The translations under genes were made by a program, and so were the position numbers. The notes under the pieces were generated by a model. The model searched no databases and was not told the DNA's origin. It saw only the letters and a program-made list of their open reading frames with translations. Of a stretch of 64,000 bases of DNA, positions 11,818-22,473 are shown piece after piece. How positions within the stretch are numbered: the first letter of the stretch is position 1; every line of letters starts with the position of its first letter. This stretch comes from Semisulcospira habei (Eukaryota; Mollusca; Gastropoda; Semisulcospiridae), in NCBI GenBank assembly GCA_036245525.1, contig BTPG01000002.1, forward strand, positions 165,491,767 through 165,555,766, in the 5' to 3' direction.

Positions 11818-12766
11818 CTTGCCATCACTCTAGCTGACACCACACAAAGACTAATCGCCTACAGACAACGCACAGATTAGCACACACGTGGCCTGACAAT
11901 ACACGGTCGGTCACGGGTAGCAAAACCTGGTGTAAGGAGGGGGTCTGAAGACGCAAATTGTATTATCTGAAGGCTCACCGGTGAGGCGCAGTTGAATGTT
12001 TACGGTTTTTCGTTGGTATAAATGAAAAGATATTCAGTGGTCGACAATGATTTGCACTGGGTTGTCTTCGGCGACCAATTTTGACAAACCCAGGGCTCCA
12101 CGAGAGTTGAAACTCTTATTTCTCCTATCTCTACTTTTATGTTTGACAGATATAGAGGCGGTCGGATGATGAGGTCAGACCCCTGACCCCTGGGCCAGGC
12201 ATCTGCGCTGGTGTGTTTACAGTGTTGGGACTATGATGACAGGCGTAGCCAGGTCTGATGCCTCCTGATTACAAAACACTGGATGCCATATGAGTCACCG
12301 CACACGTGTACAAAATTTGAAAATGGAAGACAAGAGAGTTCAGTGGAAATCATATATGGGAAAACACTCATAAGTCATTACTCACGAAAAACTCCATCCT
12401 CTCGCGTGAAAAATCGCCAGAATGTAGGAGACACAATCACAAACCCGTGTGCCAAATATCATACTTGGCAAATTCACTTAAGACACATGAATCCACTGCG
12501 AGCTGGAGCACGATATGAATGCGTGCTGACGCTCCCGGAGAGGGGAGAGAGAGAGAGGAGAGACTGTTCCTGGAATTTGTTTTGTGAGTGGGTCTGCATG
12601 CACGTATTGGTAAACAGATAGTTGTCAAAAATCAGCAGGAAGTAACTGTGAATCATAGCAGGCCAAACTGAAATCAACTGCAGTCTACACAGATTAACAA
12701 AACAGGTAACATAAATTAATTATTTACACAAAGTCCAAATAAGGCAGCCACAGGCGTGTAAAAAGG
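11818..12766. other. Unassigned sequence upstream of the CR1-like LINE
   Basis: This holds the presumed 5' UTR of the LINE (from 11818 up to an unknown point) and the 3' flank of the next LINE. A short GA-rich tract lies at 12541-12562. The two frames of about 60-110 codons here have no family resemblance and are probably fortuitous. Confidence 0.4.
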
Positions 12767-15010
12767 CTAAGTTTGTTTCTGACAGTAAATACATATTTCT
12801 CTGTACAGTATCTGTTTTTGAACTCTGCCAAAAAAAAAAACAGAAAGGTTTAGCTGCTTATTCAAACAACGGCACCGGTAAATAAAAAACTTTGCCATTA
12901 ATAAGAGCAAGTCAAGAACTGGGTCTGTCCGCAGCCCTTTTTTCACCCCAAACACAACTAATTCTGTACAGAGTTCAAAATTGTCACAATGAGCACATTT
13001 TTCTTTCAGTGTGTTCAGTAATTTGTCCCAGAAAACACGCACCACTGTGCACTCAAAAAATAAGTGTTCAATAGACTCCTTAGAGAGTGAACAAAAGGTA
13101 CAAAGGTTTGAATCCTTTAACTGTCTATAGCGCAGGTAAACATTGGTTGTCAGTATTCTATGGACAATTCTATACTGAAACCAGCGTAATTTGGTGTCTT
13201 GTGTGACCGTTATGGCATGCACAAATATAGCTTTCCAATTTAGGTCATTATATTTGTTTTCCCATTTTTCAATACACGTAGGTGGTGTCATTTTATTTAA
13301 GAAAACGTTGTATATATCTTTTGTACCCTTTTTATGTTTAAAGACAACACCCAAAGGTGTACGTACCCAAATCAGTTACATCAACTGCATCGGTCCATAT
13401 TCGTAACATTTTTCTTTTGTATTTTCGTATAGCACTTGTTCTACTATAGTATTCGAGAAAAGAGACATCTGCACCAAAAGTTTCACAAAAAACTTCGAAG
13501 CTAATAATGTCCCCATTATCATCAAAAACATCACCAATTGTAAAAATATTTTTCAAAACCCACTTGTCGACAGATTTCGAAGTATCCTTTTTCAGAAGTC
13601 GTGGGTTAAAAAAAAACAATGGTTCGCTTTTGAATGCATCAATACTTGCGGGACAGAAAAGATTATGGTATTCTTTAAAAATTGCCGCCACTTCTTTTCA
13701 AAAAGTGTTCTTCATCTCTAAACTTTCTAGGAAGTAACCACCAAAAACCTCACACTGTTTGATATTACCATACAAAGATGCGAGTAAAAGGTTCCAGTTA
13801 GTGCCCGAAGACAGCACTCTCCGAATCCAGGTGACCTTAAGAGCTTTGTAAAAAACTTCAATATCAACTACCTTGAGCCCTCCTTCTTCATACTGTCTGA
13901 AAACTGTGGTTCTTTTCACTTTATCTCTCTTCCTTCCCCAGATGAAGTTAAACATCGCACTATTAATTTCTTTGAGAATTACACTCCCTGGGGAGGGCAG
14001 AGAGATGAAGAGGTGAGTAAAAATTGAAAGAATTAAGGACTTGAAAACAACATTTCTTCCAACAGGGGTTAAATTTCGGAATTTCCACTGCTTTACAATT
14101 TTCTTCATTCTTACAAGTTTCTGTTTATAATTCAGGAGTATGATATCAGACAGTTCTGTAGAGAAGGTCACTCCCAGCACTGTGAAGGTATCTGGATTCC
14201 AGGAGATGTTTAGATGTGGGGCATAGCGTGTAAGACAAAACCTATTATTGCCAATCCAAACAGCAATAGTCTTCTCAAAATTAATTTTTAGCCCAGAAAT
14301 AACTGCAAAAAGTTCCAATTCTAGGATGACAGAACCAAATGATTTTTGTGACCCATTCAAAAACAATGACATATCATCAGCAAACAGTGAGACTAAGAAT
14401 TCATGTTCTTTGCATTTTATAACTGAAATGTTCTTATTATTCCTCAACTTTATAGCCAACAGTTGAACACATATTAAAAAGATATAAGGTGAGAGGGGGT
14501 CCCCTTGTCTAAACCACGATCCACAGAGAAGCGACCAGACACCTGGCTGTTCACAATCAGGCAAGATTCACTGTTCTTATAAAAAATTTCCACCCATTTT
14601 GTGATGCCACAGCCAAAGTTAAACATTTTTAAAGCTTTCTGAATAAATGAGTGAGAAACAGAGTCAAACGCTTTTTCGAAATCGATGAGCAACAACAATC
14701 CAGGTTTCTTAAATGTCTATAATGAAGTACATCATACAGAAGTCTAATATTGTCGGTGATTGATCTACCGGAGATGAAACCACTCTGGTCCTCATGAATT
14801 ATACAAGGGAGAACCTGTTTTATTCTATTGGCGATACATGCGGATGCAATTTTATAACTGACATTAAGCAGGGATATTGGGCGCCAATTTTTTAAATATT
14901 GCTTAGGTTTTTCCCCTTTAGGAATAAGAGTTATCATTCCATGTCTTTGTGTAACTGAAAAAGACCCATGGTCGTAACCCTCGTTGATAGACTGGATCTG
15001 CCTTTCTTGT
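12767..15010 (-). pseudogene. Tx1/L1-like LINE ORF2 fragment, 5'-truncated and frameshifted
   Basis: Successive minus-strand frames give one RT in order: NWRPISLLNVSYKIASA (about 14880), FISGRSITDNIRLLYDVL, LLLIDFEKAFDSVSH (about 14690), RQGDPLSPYIF (about 14510), LFADDMSLF (about 14370), a maturase-like C-terminal region, and a Cys/His cluster CTFCSLSKESIEHLFFEC (about 13085) typical of the zinc-binding tail of L1/Tx1-type ORF2. The wording of the RT blocks, especially DFEKAFDSV and QGDPLSP, is that of the L1/Tx1 group. At least four frame changes (near 14690, 14510, 13695 and 13350) make it inactive. The endonuclease half is absent; the 5' junction lies near 15010-15080, where C-rich unrelated sequence starts. 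Confidence 0.8.
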
Positions 15011-15235
15011 TGAGAGTTTGGACCCCACCCCTCCCCCTGTTGTTTGATGATGAGAGTCCTGACGCTCGGCGTGTTACCCACTTCCCCATTTCCCCCTCCC
15101 CATCTCCCCCTTCCCCTCTGTTAGGTAACTGATCCGCCCCTGCTGCCCCTCGTGCGCATGGGGGAAACTCTCCTGCGCACAAAGGAGAAGTACACCAGAA
15201 AAATCAACTATTTTACGACATTTAAAGTGTATGAT

Positions 15236-15345
15236 TGCCTCATTTAGCCCAATGTATGATAGTTCAGGGGTGATGCTAAAATAGCTTGGCGTCCATAGGC
15301 GCCAAGCTATTCTGGCACCACCCTTGAACCATCATGCTCGACATG
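15236..15345. mobile_element. Hairpin mini-element, family A (diverged)
   Basis: Two arms, 15263-15293 and 15298-15327, are near-perfect inverted copies around a TAGCTTGGCG core and a 4-base loop. The same arms recur at 18612-18814, 43475-43688 and 52472-52666. The left flank (CATTTAGCCC) resembles the family's TTAA-proximal end, but TTAA itself is not clear here. Confidence 0.6.
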
Positions 15346-16262
15346 TCTCTAGAATTGTAATAGTCTTCCGGAGGGCAACTTCAAAATCTGGGGATTTCGG
15401 TCCTAGGGGCAGAATGTTTTAAATTATAGTTAAGTTAGCCCTTTTGTGCTGCATCAATGTAAGACGGAATCGAGACCTATAGAGGAGATAGTGTGAAATG
15501 TTAACCACTTTTTTTGTCTGGATATGGCCGCTTTAAAATCCTTTTCAGTTTTTAAAGGGTTATTTAGGAATTATCTGTGTATTCATTTGTATGCCGGGGG
15601 TCGTATATTGCAGTTGACAAAGAAGGCAGAAGAACGAACAGCTCAGATGACACGTGACCAGGAGCAGAGGAAGGCAGACACTCAGGATCCCGGACAGTAA
15701 ACAGCGAAAGAATCTGAAACTTGAAATCGAAAGTAGCGTTCATGAGTTATGTTTACTGACAAATGTGCGTTGTTTTTGTGACAAAGCATAACCACACATT
15801 GGTCATCTCCCTCGCTCTACTACGCTTCACGCGTAGGCAGATCACGGGAGATAATCAATGTGAGTATACCACTGCTTGCGAATAGTATTTTCGGTTTGTG
15901 ATAAAACATATCTGTACTTGCCTCACGCTGTCAGCAGACTTGGTAATGAAACAAGGTGAAATCAATATTATGCGCCCAAAACGTGTGAATGTTGAAAATA
16001 GCCTTCATACTCGCACAGACGTCTATGTGCCCCCGCGACTGCGGAGGCATATGAGCATATCATGTGTACTTTCCTGACCACATTGAAATCCATGTCTCCC
16101 AAGCCGACGTGTAGAGTCCAGCAGCTGAAAGCGAGATTAAGGGGTGTTTGCACATGGGCTATACTATTAGATCTAAAAATCCCGCCATATACTGGGTAGA
16201 AGGCGATTATGGCGTTTGCCAAGGAAACGCTATAATATCCTGTTACGCTGTGTACGGTGGGC
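15346..16262. other. Intergenic, no gene seen
   Basis: No conserved frame. A weak relic of the family B hairpin ('gtgcccccgcgactgcggaggc') lies at about 16027-16050. The remainder is unassigned. Confidence 0.4.
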
Positions 16263-16390
16263 TTAATCCCCTTCACTGCCTAGGAAAAACGAATACCACC
16301 CATCTGCAAGAGGCATAGACCCTCATGAGCCCCCGCGGGGGCTCATGAGGATCTATGTCTCTTGCTGAGACCAATTTGTCACCAAGTTCC
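16263..16390. mobile_element. Hairpin mini-element, family B
   Basis: It starts TTAATCCCCTTCACTGCC at 16263. A 58-bp hairpin at 16307-16364 has arms CAAGAGGCATAGA... and ...TCTATGTCTCTTG around a CCCCCGCGGGGG centre. The TTAA at the right end is not visible. It belongs to the same family as the complete copy at 19852-20046. Confidence 0.65.
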
Positions 16391-17001
16391 TACGTCGGAT
16401 GTGTCTATTGATCGTTGAATGAGCAGAGTTGAGAACACAAAATGCCGTCATTGGCAGGGAAGGGGTGAACATTACGAGGCCCAGCAGTACCATAGTGTAT
16501 AAAATACAGACATCGGCGTTATGACTGATCTCAGTATAATGCATTGTCTTTGGTGTAAGTGACTAATATACATTGGGATTTAATTAACGGACTTCCCTGA
16601 ACAGGAACGCTTAAAACACATAATAATAGAATGGTTGGCTGGATTCTGGCATATGCAGGTGAGCAACGAAAAACCCGAATTGTATTTTATTCGTACGTAC
16701 ATTTTTTAAAACATTAACATTGACACTGAAATGTTCATTTCTACAGGCCAAATTATCAATGAAACTAAACATGTTTGTTTGAGAAATTGCGTTTGCTGCG
16801 AGGTTCGTAAAAAGAATATTTTATAAGCAGAGACTAAAAATGAAAAAAGTGTGTGCTTTTCGAACTTATTTTTCTAACCAATGGTTTACCACTTGGCTGT
16901 CCAGTATCAAAAGTAAATAAACAAAACCAAAAAAACCCAAACAAATAAAAAAAACAACAACAACCCATTTCTGGCAATTACATTCGTAAAAGTCACACTT
17001 G

Positions 17002-17056
17002 TTAACTCATTCGAGACAAACTGTATCCGGGTACGCGACTTCTCGAATGCGTTTAA
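17002..17056. mobile_element. Hairpin mini-element, family D (55 bp)
   Basis: TTAACTCATTCGAGA at 17002 is mirrored by TCTCGAATGCGTTTAA ending at 17056, so TTAA lies at both ends. The centre contains a GTATCCGGGTACGCG remnant shared with the perfect copy at 62557-62637. Confidence 0.55.
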
Positions 17057-17402
17057 GTACACGTTGATGTACTTTTTGAAGATGCAATTAGACGTTATTA
17101 CACTATTAATGCACTGTTTTCGTCGAAACACGCAATTTTGACCTACTTCTGATTTCCGAACAACGTCTGTTGATAACGTTGCGAACTTCTCATCGATAAG
17201 CTCCCTCGACTTCTGCGGCCTTAAGACAGTGTATTCATATTGCAGATGGAAAGTTTACTTAGTGATTCTGGGTCTTTTACTATGTATAGCAGTGTAATAC
17301 ACGTTACATGTCTTGAGTGTTGAGCACACAGATTTATTGTAGAACACGTCATTTTCGCCTTCTCAGTTACGGCTTGATCATCCATTATAATTATAGCATA
17401 GA

Positions 17403-17523
17403 CGTGGAGTGTTCGTATACTATCATTTCTAGGCGGAACGCGCGAGGTGACTTTCGACCAAACAGTTGCAGAAGTGTCAGCGTGAGATCTGTCTAGAAAT
17501 GATAGTATTCGAATACTCCACTT
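17403..17523. repeat. Inverted repeat, 29-bp arms
   Basis: GTGGAGTGTTCGTATACTAT... at 17403 is mirrored by ...ATAGTATTCGAATACTCCAC ending near 17522, with two mismatches over 29 bp. About 60 bp separate the arms. The size and structure suggest a MITE; no target duplication was identified. The 175-codon minus frame over it has no family features. Confidence 0.5.
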
Positions 17524-18611
17524 CTGTGTTTTATAGAACCTTTCACAGCCGCAGAATAGTGATGTAGGCCGAAGCCATCTTTTGAAGAGGAGAGACGCAT
17601 TAAAAAAAAAAAGAATTACAAAATACAACTCAACAGTTGAATCAACAAATAAAATAGGATGAAATTTAATTTGCAACATATGAAACAACAAAGTGTAACA
17701 CGAAACTATTTTGAACTCAGTATCTATAAAGTAAAATATACAGTACAACGCAAATGTGAAGCTAAGCTAACTAACTGTCTGCATTCTTGTGGTATTTCGG
17801 TATGTAAACCTCTTACGTACTCTGCGCGATCTAAACTTCTCATTTTTAAATAAATCATGGAAAAATGCGTATATTTTCGGATTGTTCGTGGCCTTTCTAC
17901 GTGCAGGAAGTGAGCTTTAGCCTTTCAAATGTGGAACGTGTTTTTTGGCGAACAATCACACACTTCACACTCTAGTTTGCGAATTGGCTACAGGTTTATC
18001 ATGATATCCCAGACAGCTTATAGGACATATGGTGTGGGGGTGTTCCTATGTAAAAGTGGCTTTGAAAGGTTCTATAATTATATAGCTTGAGTGAGTGGCT
18101 TTGCTGATGCTCTATCTGCTTACTATCTTTAACAATAAAGCCCTGAATAATTTCCTTCATTTTTGTCATTTTGTATTTATTACGATTGTTAGTACATGTA
18201 ATTATATTGTCATTACTGTATAGACTGCTGCTTGTGTGTGTTCTTGCGTATACTTTTGCTGATATAAATAATTCATTTGTATGTCATACCTAGTGAAACT
18301 GGTGCTCTTTCACCACGCATCTAAACTCCAAGTCACTCGTATTTGCCCTGACATTAGTGAAGTTACGTTTACGCCGAAGGACTCCCAGCAACGAACGAGA
18401 GCAAAGTCACGGCGGATAACCAGCTTCTACCGTAATCATAGACAACACTGCGAACATTTCCAAGAGGCTTAGATCCTCATGAGCCCTCTGGTACACACTG
18501 GTTATCTGCAAATTGCTCGTCTCGTCAGCGAACGGAAAGTAACCTGAAACTGGCGTTGGAAATACTGTATTGTCAGCTGGGTTACACTGGAGTTTCTCAT
18601 CCACAACTCCC
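17524..18611. other. Intergenic, no gene seen
   Basis: AT-rich sequence without a supportable gene. A partial family B arm (CAAGAGGCTTAGATCCTCAT) lies at about 18461. Confidence 0.4.
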
Positions 18612-18814
18612 ATTTCACCCCACGGCCGCTTATCCCAAATTGTAGAGGTGTTACCTAACGACTGTGTACCGCTGCAGGAGTTGGATCGAACATGCTAATT
18701 CAAGGGGGTAGTGGCAGATTTGCTTGTCGCCATAAGGCGCCAAGCTAATCTGCTACTACCCTTGAATTATCATGAATTATCATGACTGCAGTGTGTCAGG
18801 GCTAAATGGGTTAA
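18612..18814. mobile_element. Hairpin mini-element, family A
   Basis: The arms around a TAAGGCGCC centre (near 18732) match the copy at 43475-43688 along their whole length, including the 'gcaggagttggatcga' segment. The right end is GGGCTAAATGGGTTAA with TTAA at 18811-18814. The left TTAA is degraded. Confidence 0.65.
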
Positions 18815-19009
18815 CTTGGAATACATGATGTAATGTGTGCTGGCCTGTGATTTAAGACGTTACGGCTTAGAGCTTTAATTTCCAAAGTCACAGACCATTA
18901 CACACGCACAATGGCATGCCCATTTTGTCCGGTTTCGTGCAGATGGCACGAGGATAGAAATATTATCGTCGACATTACGGAAAGATCAATACCGTCCGGC
19001 GCCTTTAAC

Positions 19010-19080
19010 CCACAAAGACAGATTCACATGAGCCCCTGCATTGGCAGGACATCATGAGAATGTATGCCTATTGCAGACCA
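19010..19080. repeat. Degraded family B hairpin fragment
   Basis: A short stretch with 'cacatgagcccctgca' followed by 'catgagaatgtatgcc' resembles a decayed family B hairpin. TTAACCC precedes it at about 19007. Confidence 0.35.
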
Positions 19081-19154
19081 AACAACTTCTTCATTTGTTC
19101 CGCAAACTGAGCGTGAGCGTTCAATCAGCTTAAATCGTAAAACAGCATGGTGGC

Positions 19155-19640
19155 ATCTATCTATCTTATCTTATCTTGTCTTATCTTTCTATCTATCTAT
19201 ATCCCGTAGTCTTGCCGACCGTTCGGATACCACTGATGACTTGGCAACCAGCTCCCTTCATTCCACTCTGTTCTCTGCCATTCTTAGTGTGTCGCTCAGA
19301 TTCAGTCCTGTCCACTCTGAGATATTGTCCCCCCATCTTTTTCTCTGTCTACCTCTCCTTCGAACTCCTTGCACAGTGCCTTGCAGGATTGTCTTGGCAA
19401 GCGCTGCTGATCGCGTGACATGCCCATACCACTTCAGTTTGCGTTTTTTTCGCCATGGCTAATAGGTCTTCATAGGGCCCGATGGCTTGCCTGATTCTGC
19501 TTCCCACTTCCTCGTTCGTGATGTGATCTCTGTACAAAATGCCAAGCAGCCTTCGAAAACATCTCATTTCAGTGGCTTGTATCCTCCTTTCGAGGTCTGC
19601 TGTGAGGGTCCGTGACTCACAGGCATATATGCCTGCGAGT
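19155..19640 (-). pseudogene. RTE-like LINE 3' fragment with tetranucleotide tail
   Basis: Minus-strand translation gives the C-terminal end of a LINE ORF2: RIQATEMRCFRRLLGI, then DHITNEEVGSRIRQAIGPY, then after a frame change GRQRKRWGDNISEWTGL and a conserved VEWRELVAKSSVV ending. These blocks are typical of the post-RT tail of a very common metazoan LINE group. The element ends at 19206, and a TATC/GATA tetranucleotide run (19155-19205) forms its 3' tail. The RT itself is absent (5' truncation near 19640). Confidence 0.75.
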
Positions 19641-19851
19641 CATGGCATGGTGGCAAAGAACGCCAAATGAGGAAAAAGTGTCACAAATGAGGAAAATATT
19701 GTCGCACACGAGGAAAGTAATGTAAAAAGTTAGTCATTTGGCTTTAACGCCGAGCATGCGACCAAGGCCATCTCACGGCGGAAGTAATGTAAAAAGAGCA
19801 ATAAAGATTTATGACATCAAATGTCCTGTATCCGATCGTCTGTGATATTGT

Positions 19852-20046
19852 TTAACCCGTTCAGTGCCAGCTGACGCAGACTGTGTTTCTGCAATCTTCG
19901 TTAATTCAACCCTCAAAACCCATAGCTGTCCCTGGGACATAGATTCAAAGGGTGCAAGCAAGAGGCATAGATCCTCATAAGCCCCCGCAACTGCGGGGGC
20001 TCATGAGGATCTATACCTCTTGCAGTTGTGGCACTAAACGGGTTAA
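19852..20046. mobile_element. Hairpin mini-element, family B, complete with TTAA ends
   Basis: The left end TTAACCCGTTCAGTGCC (19852) is mirrored by GGCACTAAACGGGTTAA ending at 20046, with TTAA at both ends. A near-perfect hairpin (arms from CAAGAGGCATAGATCCTCAT, centre CGCAACTGCG) occupies the right third. The length is 195 bp and there is no coding capacity. The ends are of piggyBac type. Confidence 0.75.
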
Positions 20047-20587
20047 AATGCAGCTGGCGAGTGTGCGCCTGACTATTTTGCGGTACAGACATTTTGTAAT
20101 TTATCGCTTTAACTAATTTTATTTATTTGTTATTTGTTTTATCGGATTTTCATGAACTGTTTGGCCACTCTGTAGCTCTCTGAAAATCTATTACGGTGTA
20201 ACTTGTAATATTTTATGTGTAACCAAAGGCATCTTCCATGATTCCAAGCAAATATTACTGCTTGCGTAAACTGTTTTGTTTTAAGTGCTTTGCTTGAATA
20301 AACATTTACAATTAAATATCGCTTTTCTGCTCTTCTTTAACGTGAAGAAAGTTCATGCGTTCATTTTAAGCAAAGGAACTACATTTTCATCTTATTCGCT
20401 CGCACATTCACTCCAGGTAAAAACAAAGAAGCGCGCACGCACAGTCAGTGAAACCAATCACACACAAATTCAGGACCGTGCTTCTTTCCAGTTGACTAGA
20501 ACATTTGGCCTCGTCTTGATGAAACTAAATAGCCAATAAGTCAATAAACACACCTATGTACGGAACAAGCAACCACAGTAGCAAAAC

Positions 20588-20667
20588 GTCTTCGGGCCCA
20601 CGATGGCCACAGTGGGCCCGCGCACGGCCGTGCGCGGGCCCACTGTAGCCGTCGTGGGCCCGAGGAC
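20588..20667. repeat. 80-bp GC-rich palindrome, family C
   Basis: Two 40-bp arms centred at 20627/20628 are almost exact reverse complements (CGGGCCCACGATGGCCACAG against CTGTAGCCGTCGTGGGCCCG). A related palindrome is at 56365-56431. Flanking ends are not resolved. It is a hairpin-forming mini-element or its core. Confidence 0.6.
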
Positions 20668-20809
20668 CTTTGGTTACTGGGAATGCGGCCTGTGTCGCTC
20701 CTGTCGTTTCAAAGTGTGTTTCTCTCCTTGTTGGTCAATGTAAAGCATTTTACACGCTAGTCACTCGCTTGGTGCCGCTGACGGCTGTGTTGGTGTGGGG
20801 AGCGATTCA

Positions 20810-21268
20810 CCCCTTCACGTCCAGCGGACGCAGCTTGTGTTTCTGAACTCTAAAGCTACGTTTCCATAAGCACGGCCCCGATACGAATACGATCCGAACC
20901 CGATGAGATGATGCAATTTTCCTGCAAAAATTGCGTCATTTTTCGTTCGAAGCCAGATGCGAATTCGTTTATCGCATCGGACATATGGAAACACACAAAC
21001 ATGAAAAGGACTTGCACGATTTTTTTCCGTTTCGGCCCTGCTTCGGATTCGGCCGGATCGGTTTTGTATCGGATGCGTGTTTATGGGTAACCGCCTTTAC
21101 GTTAATTTAACGCCACAGAGCCCCAGCCGTCTAGGGAACGTGGATGCTAAGTGGTTTCATGAAGAGGTATAGATCCTCACGAGCCCCCCGCAACTGCGGG
21201 GGATCACGAGGATCTGTACCTCTTGCAGTTGGATTGTGCTGACTTTATCTCGGCATTGAAAGGGTTGA
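20810..21268. mobile_element. Family B element split by a nested MITE
   Basis: The left part (CACCCCTTCACGTCCAGCGG, from 20810) and the right part (from about 21095, with the hairpin at 21161-21230) align in order with the family B copy at 55548. Between them sits an unrelated segment of about 250 bp, annotated separately. The TTAA ends are degraded. Confidence 0.6.
20846..21094. mobile_element. MITE-like insertion inside a family B element
   Basis: The ends are imperfect inverted repeats: GTTTCCATAAGCACG on the left and CGTGTTTATGGGTAAC on the right, with a second inverted block CCGATACGAA / TTTTGTATCGG further in. The length is about 250 bp and there is no coding frame. It separates the two halves of a family B element. 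Confidence 0.5.
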
Positions 21269-21396
21269 AACATGACCATCAAAGACAGAAGCACGGTTCA
21301 AAATGACTAGAACAGTGTGTTCTTGTTGTTAGTTTGTGTTTCCAAACGGTTTCTTTCTTAGTTGCTTATTTCATTGCATTTGTCGCGGCCTTTTGT

Positions 21397-21615
21397 AAAC
21401 CCCTTCGCTGCCAATGGCCACGAATTTCGCGTCGACACACTGACCGAAGAAGACAAATGTGAATGGGATGAACCAAACGCATTAAGAACATAGGACTAAC
21501 AAGAGACATAAATCCTCATGAGCCCCAGCGACTGCGGGAGCTCCGATGATGAGCATTTATGTCTCTTGCGGCTAGATAGCGTTCGCCTTGCCCCGGCAGT
21601 TAAGGGGTTATAGAC
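21397..21615. mobile_element. Hairpin mini-element, family B
   Basis: It begins with AACCCCTTCGCTGCCAATGG and ends with GGCAGTTAAGGGGTTA. The hairpin lies at 21500-21568 (CAAGAGACATAAATCCTCAT arm). The ends are diverged from TTAACCCC. Confidence 0.6.
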
Positions 21616-21716
21616 TCTAGGGGTTAAAACTCACAGACACAAACGCACTTTGTACTGTCGAAAACCGTGCGCTTTGTGCTAAAAGTAGACATGTACTTTA
21701 AAAGTACGCATGCACT

Positions 21717-21790
21717 TTAACGCATTTGAGACGAGCAGCATATGGATACGCGGTAAAATGCCGCGTATCCGTATGCGGGGCGTCTCGACT
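21717..21790. mobile_element. Hairpin mini-element, family D
   Basis: TTAACGCATTTGAGACGAGC at 21717 leads into a hairpin with arms GGATACGCGG / CCGCGTATCC and closes with GGGGCGTCTCG. The right TTAA is lost. It is related to the perfect palindrome at 62557-62637. Confidence 0.55.
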
Positions 21791-22094
21791 GTGTACATAG
21801 ACGCATAGTCTTAAAGCGCGCCGAACGTACAATGATTTTAGCCCGGGGAAGCTGAACTCAAAATGACCCGCAACCTTCCATTCTTAGGTGACAAAACTCC
21901 TCATTGCGAATGTCCACATTATTTAGTAGCCGAGGTGGCTCTTGTTTACATGCTGCGGGGAAGGGCTTGTTGGGTTCATTAAACGTTCAGTTTTCCCAGG
22001 TAACATTCACAGTGTATTCGGTGCGCTTTAAGAAACGAATAATGATAGCAAGAAACATTCAGACAGCGTGCCATTCCGTAGCAGTGGAGGATCG

Positions 22095-22256
22095 GTGGTG
22101 GGGGGGGGGGGAGTGGTGGGTGGTGGTGGTGGTGGGCGGGGGGGGGGGGGGGGTTGGGGTGGGTGGTGGTGGTGGGGTGGGGGGAGGGTTGGGGTGGGTG
22201 GGTGGGAGGGGGGTGAGTGTTCCAGTGGCTCCGGACCCCCCCCCCCTCCCCCCCAA
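22095..22256. repeat. G-rich low-complexity tract
   Basis: About 160 bp of runs of G with scattered T and A, ending in C runs. Glycine- or proline-rich frames on either strand here are artefacts of composition. Confidence 0.9.
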
Positions 22257-22473
22257 TCACCCAAAGTCTTTAAGATAAATGCTATAATAACGTCCCTTTT
22301 TGGGGTGTATCGCATGGTCGGGGGTGAAGTCCTCGCCGCAGAGGCAGACCGGATCTGACCATCGGGTCCGCCAGCTATTCGTGAGTATTCTATTAATAAC
22401 ATCGATAGTAAAAATCATTTTATGTATACTGTGATCTTTATTTATCCTATAAGCAAGGACACCAGGACATCTC

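Larger units (their letters stand above)
676..12000 (-). mobile_element. Large CR1-like non-LTR retrotransposon with esterase ORF1
   Basis: Read on the minus strand this is one LINE. ORF1 (11817 to 4459) has a coiled coil and an SGNH hydrolase domain, a spacer of about 450 bp follows, ORF2 (3911 to 1070) has an endonuclease and an RT, and the 3' end carries an AATAAA signal followed by an (ATC)n tail at 676-697. Esterase domains in ORF1 are known from CR1-like LINEs. The length is unusual because ORF1 contains a 4-kb internal repeat array and because a 1.05-kb piggyBac-type element sits in it. The 5' limit is not visible; no promoter or target-site duplication was found upstream of 11817. A (CA)n tract at 899-993 lies in the 3' UTR. 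Confidence 0.75.

Noticed and set aside
17221..17748. 175-codon minus frame
   Set aside because: It overlaps an inverted repeat and shows no recognisable domain or codon pattern.
22068..22402. Glycine- or proline-rich proteins on either strand
   Set aside because: Low-complexity G/C tract only.
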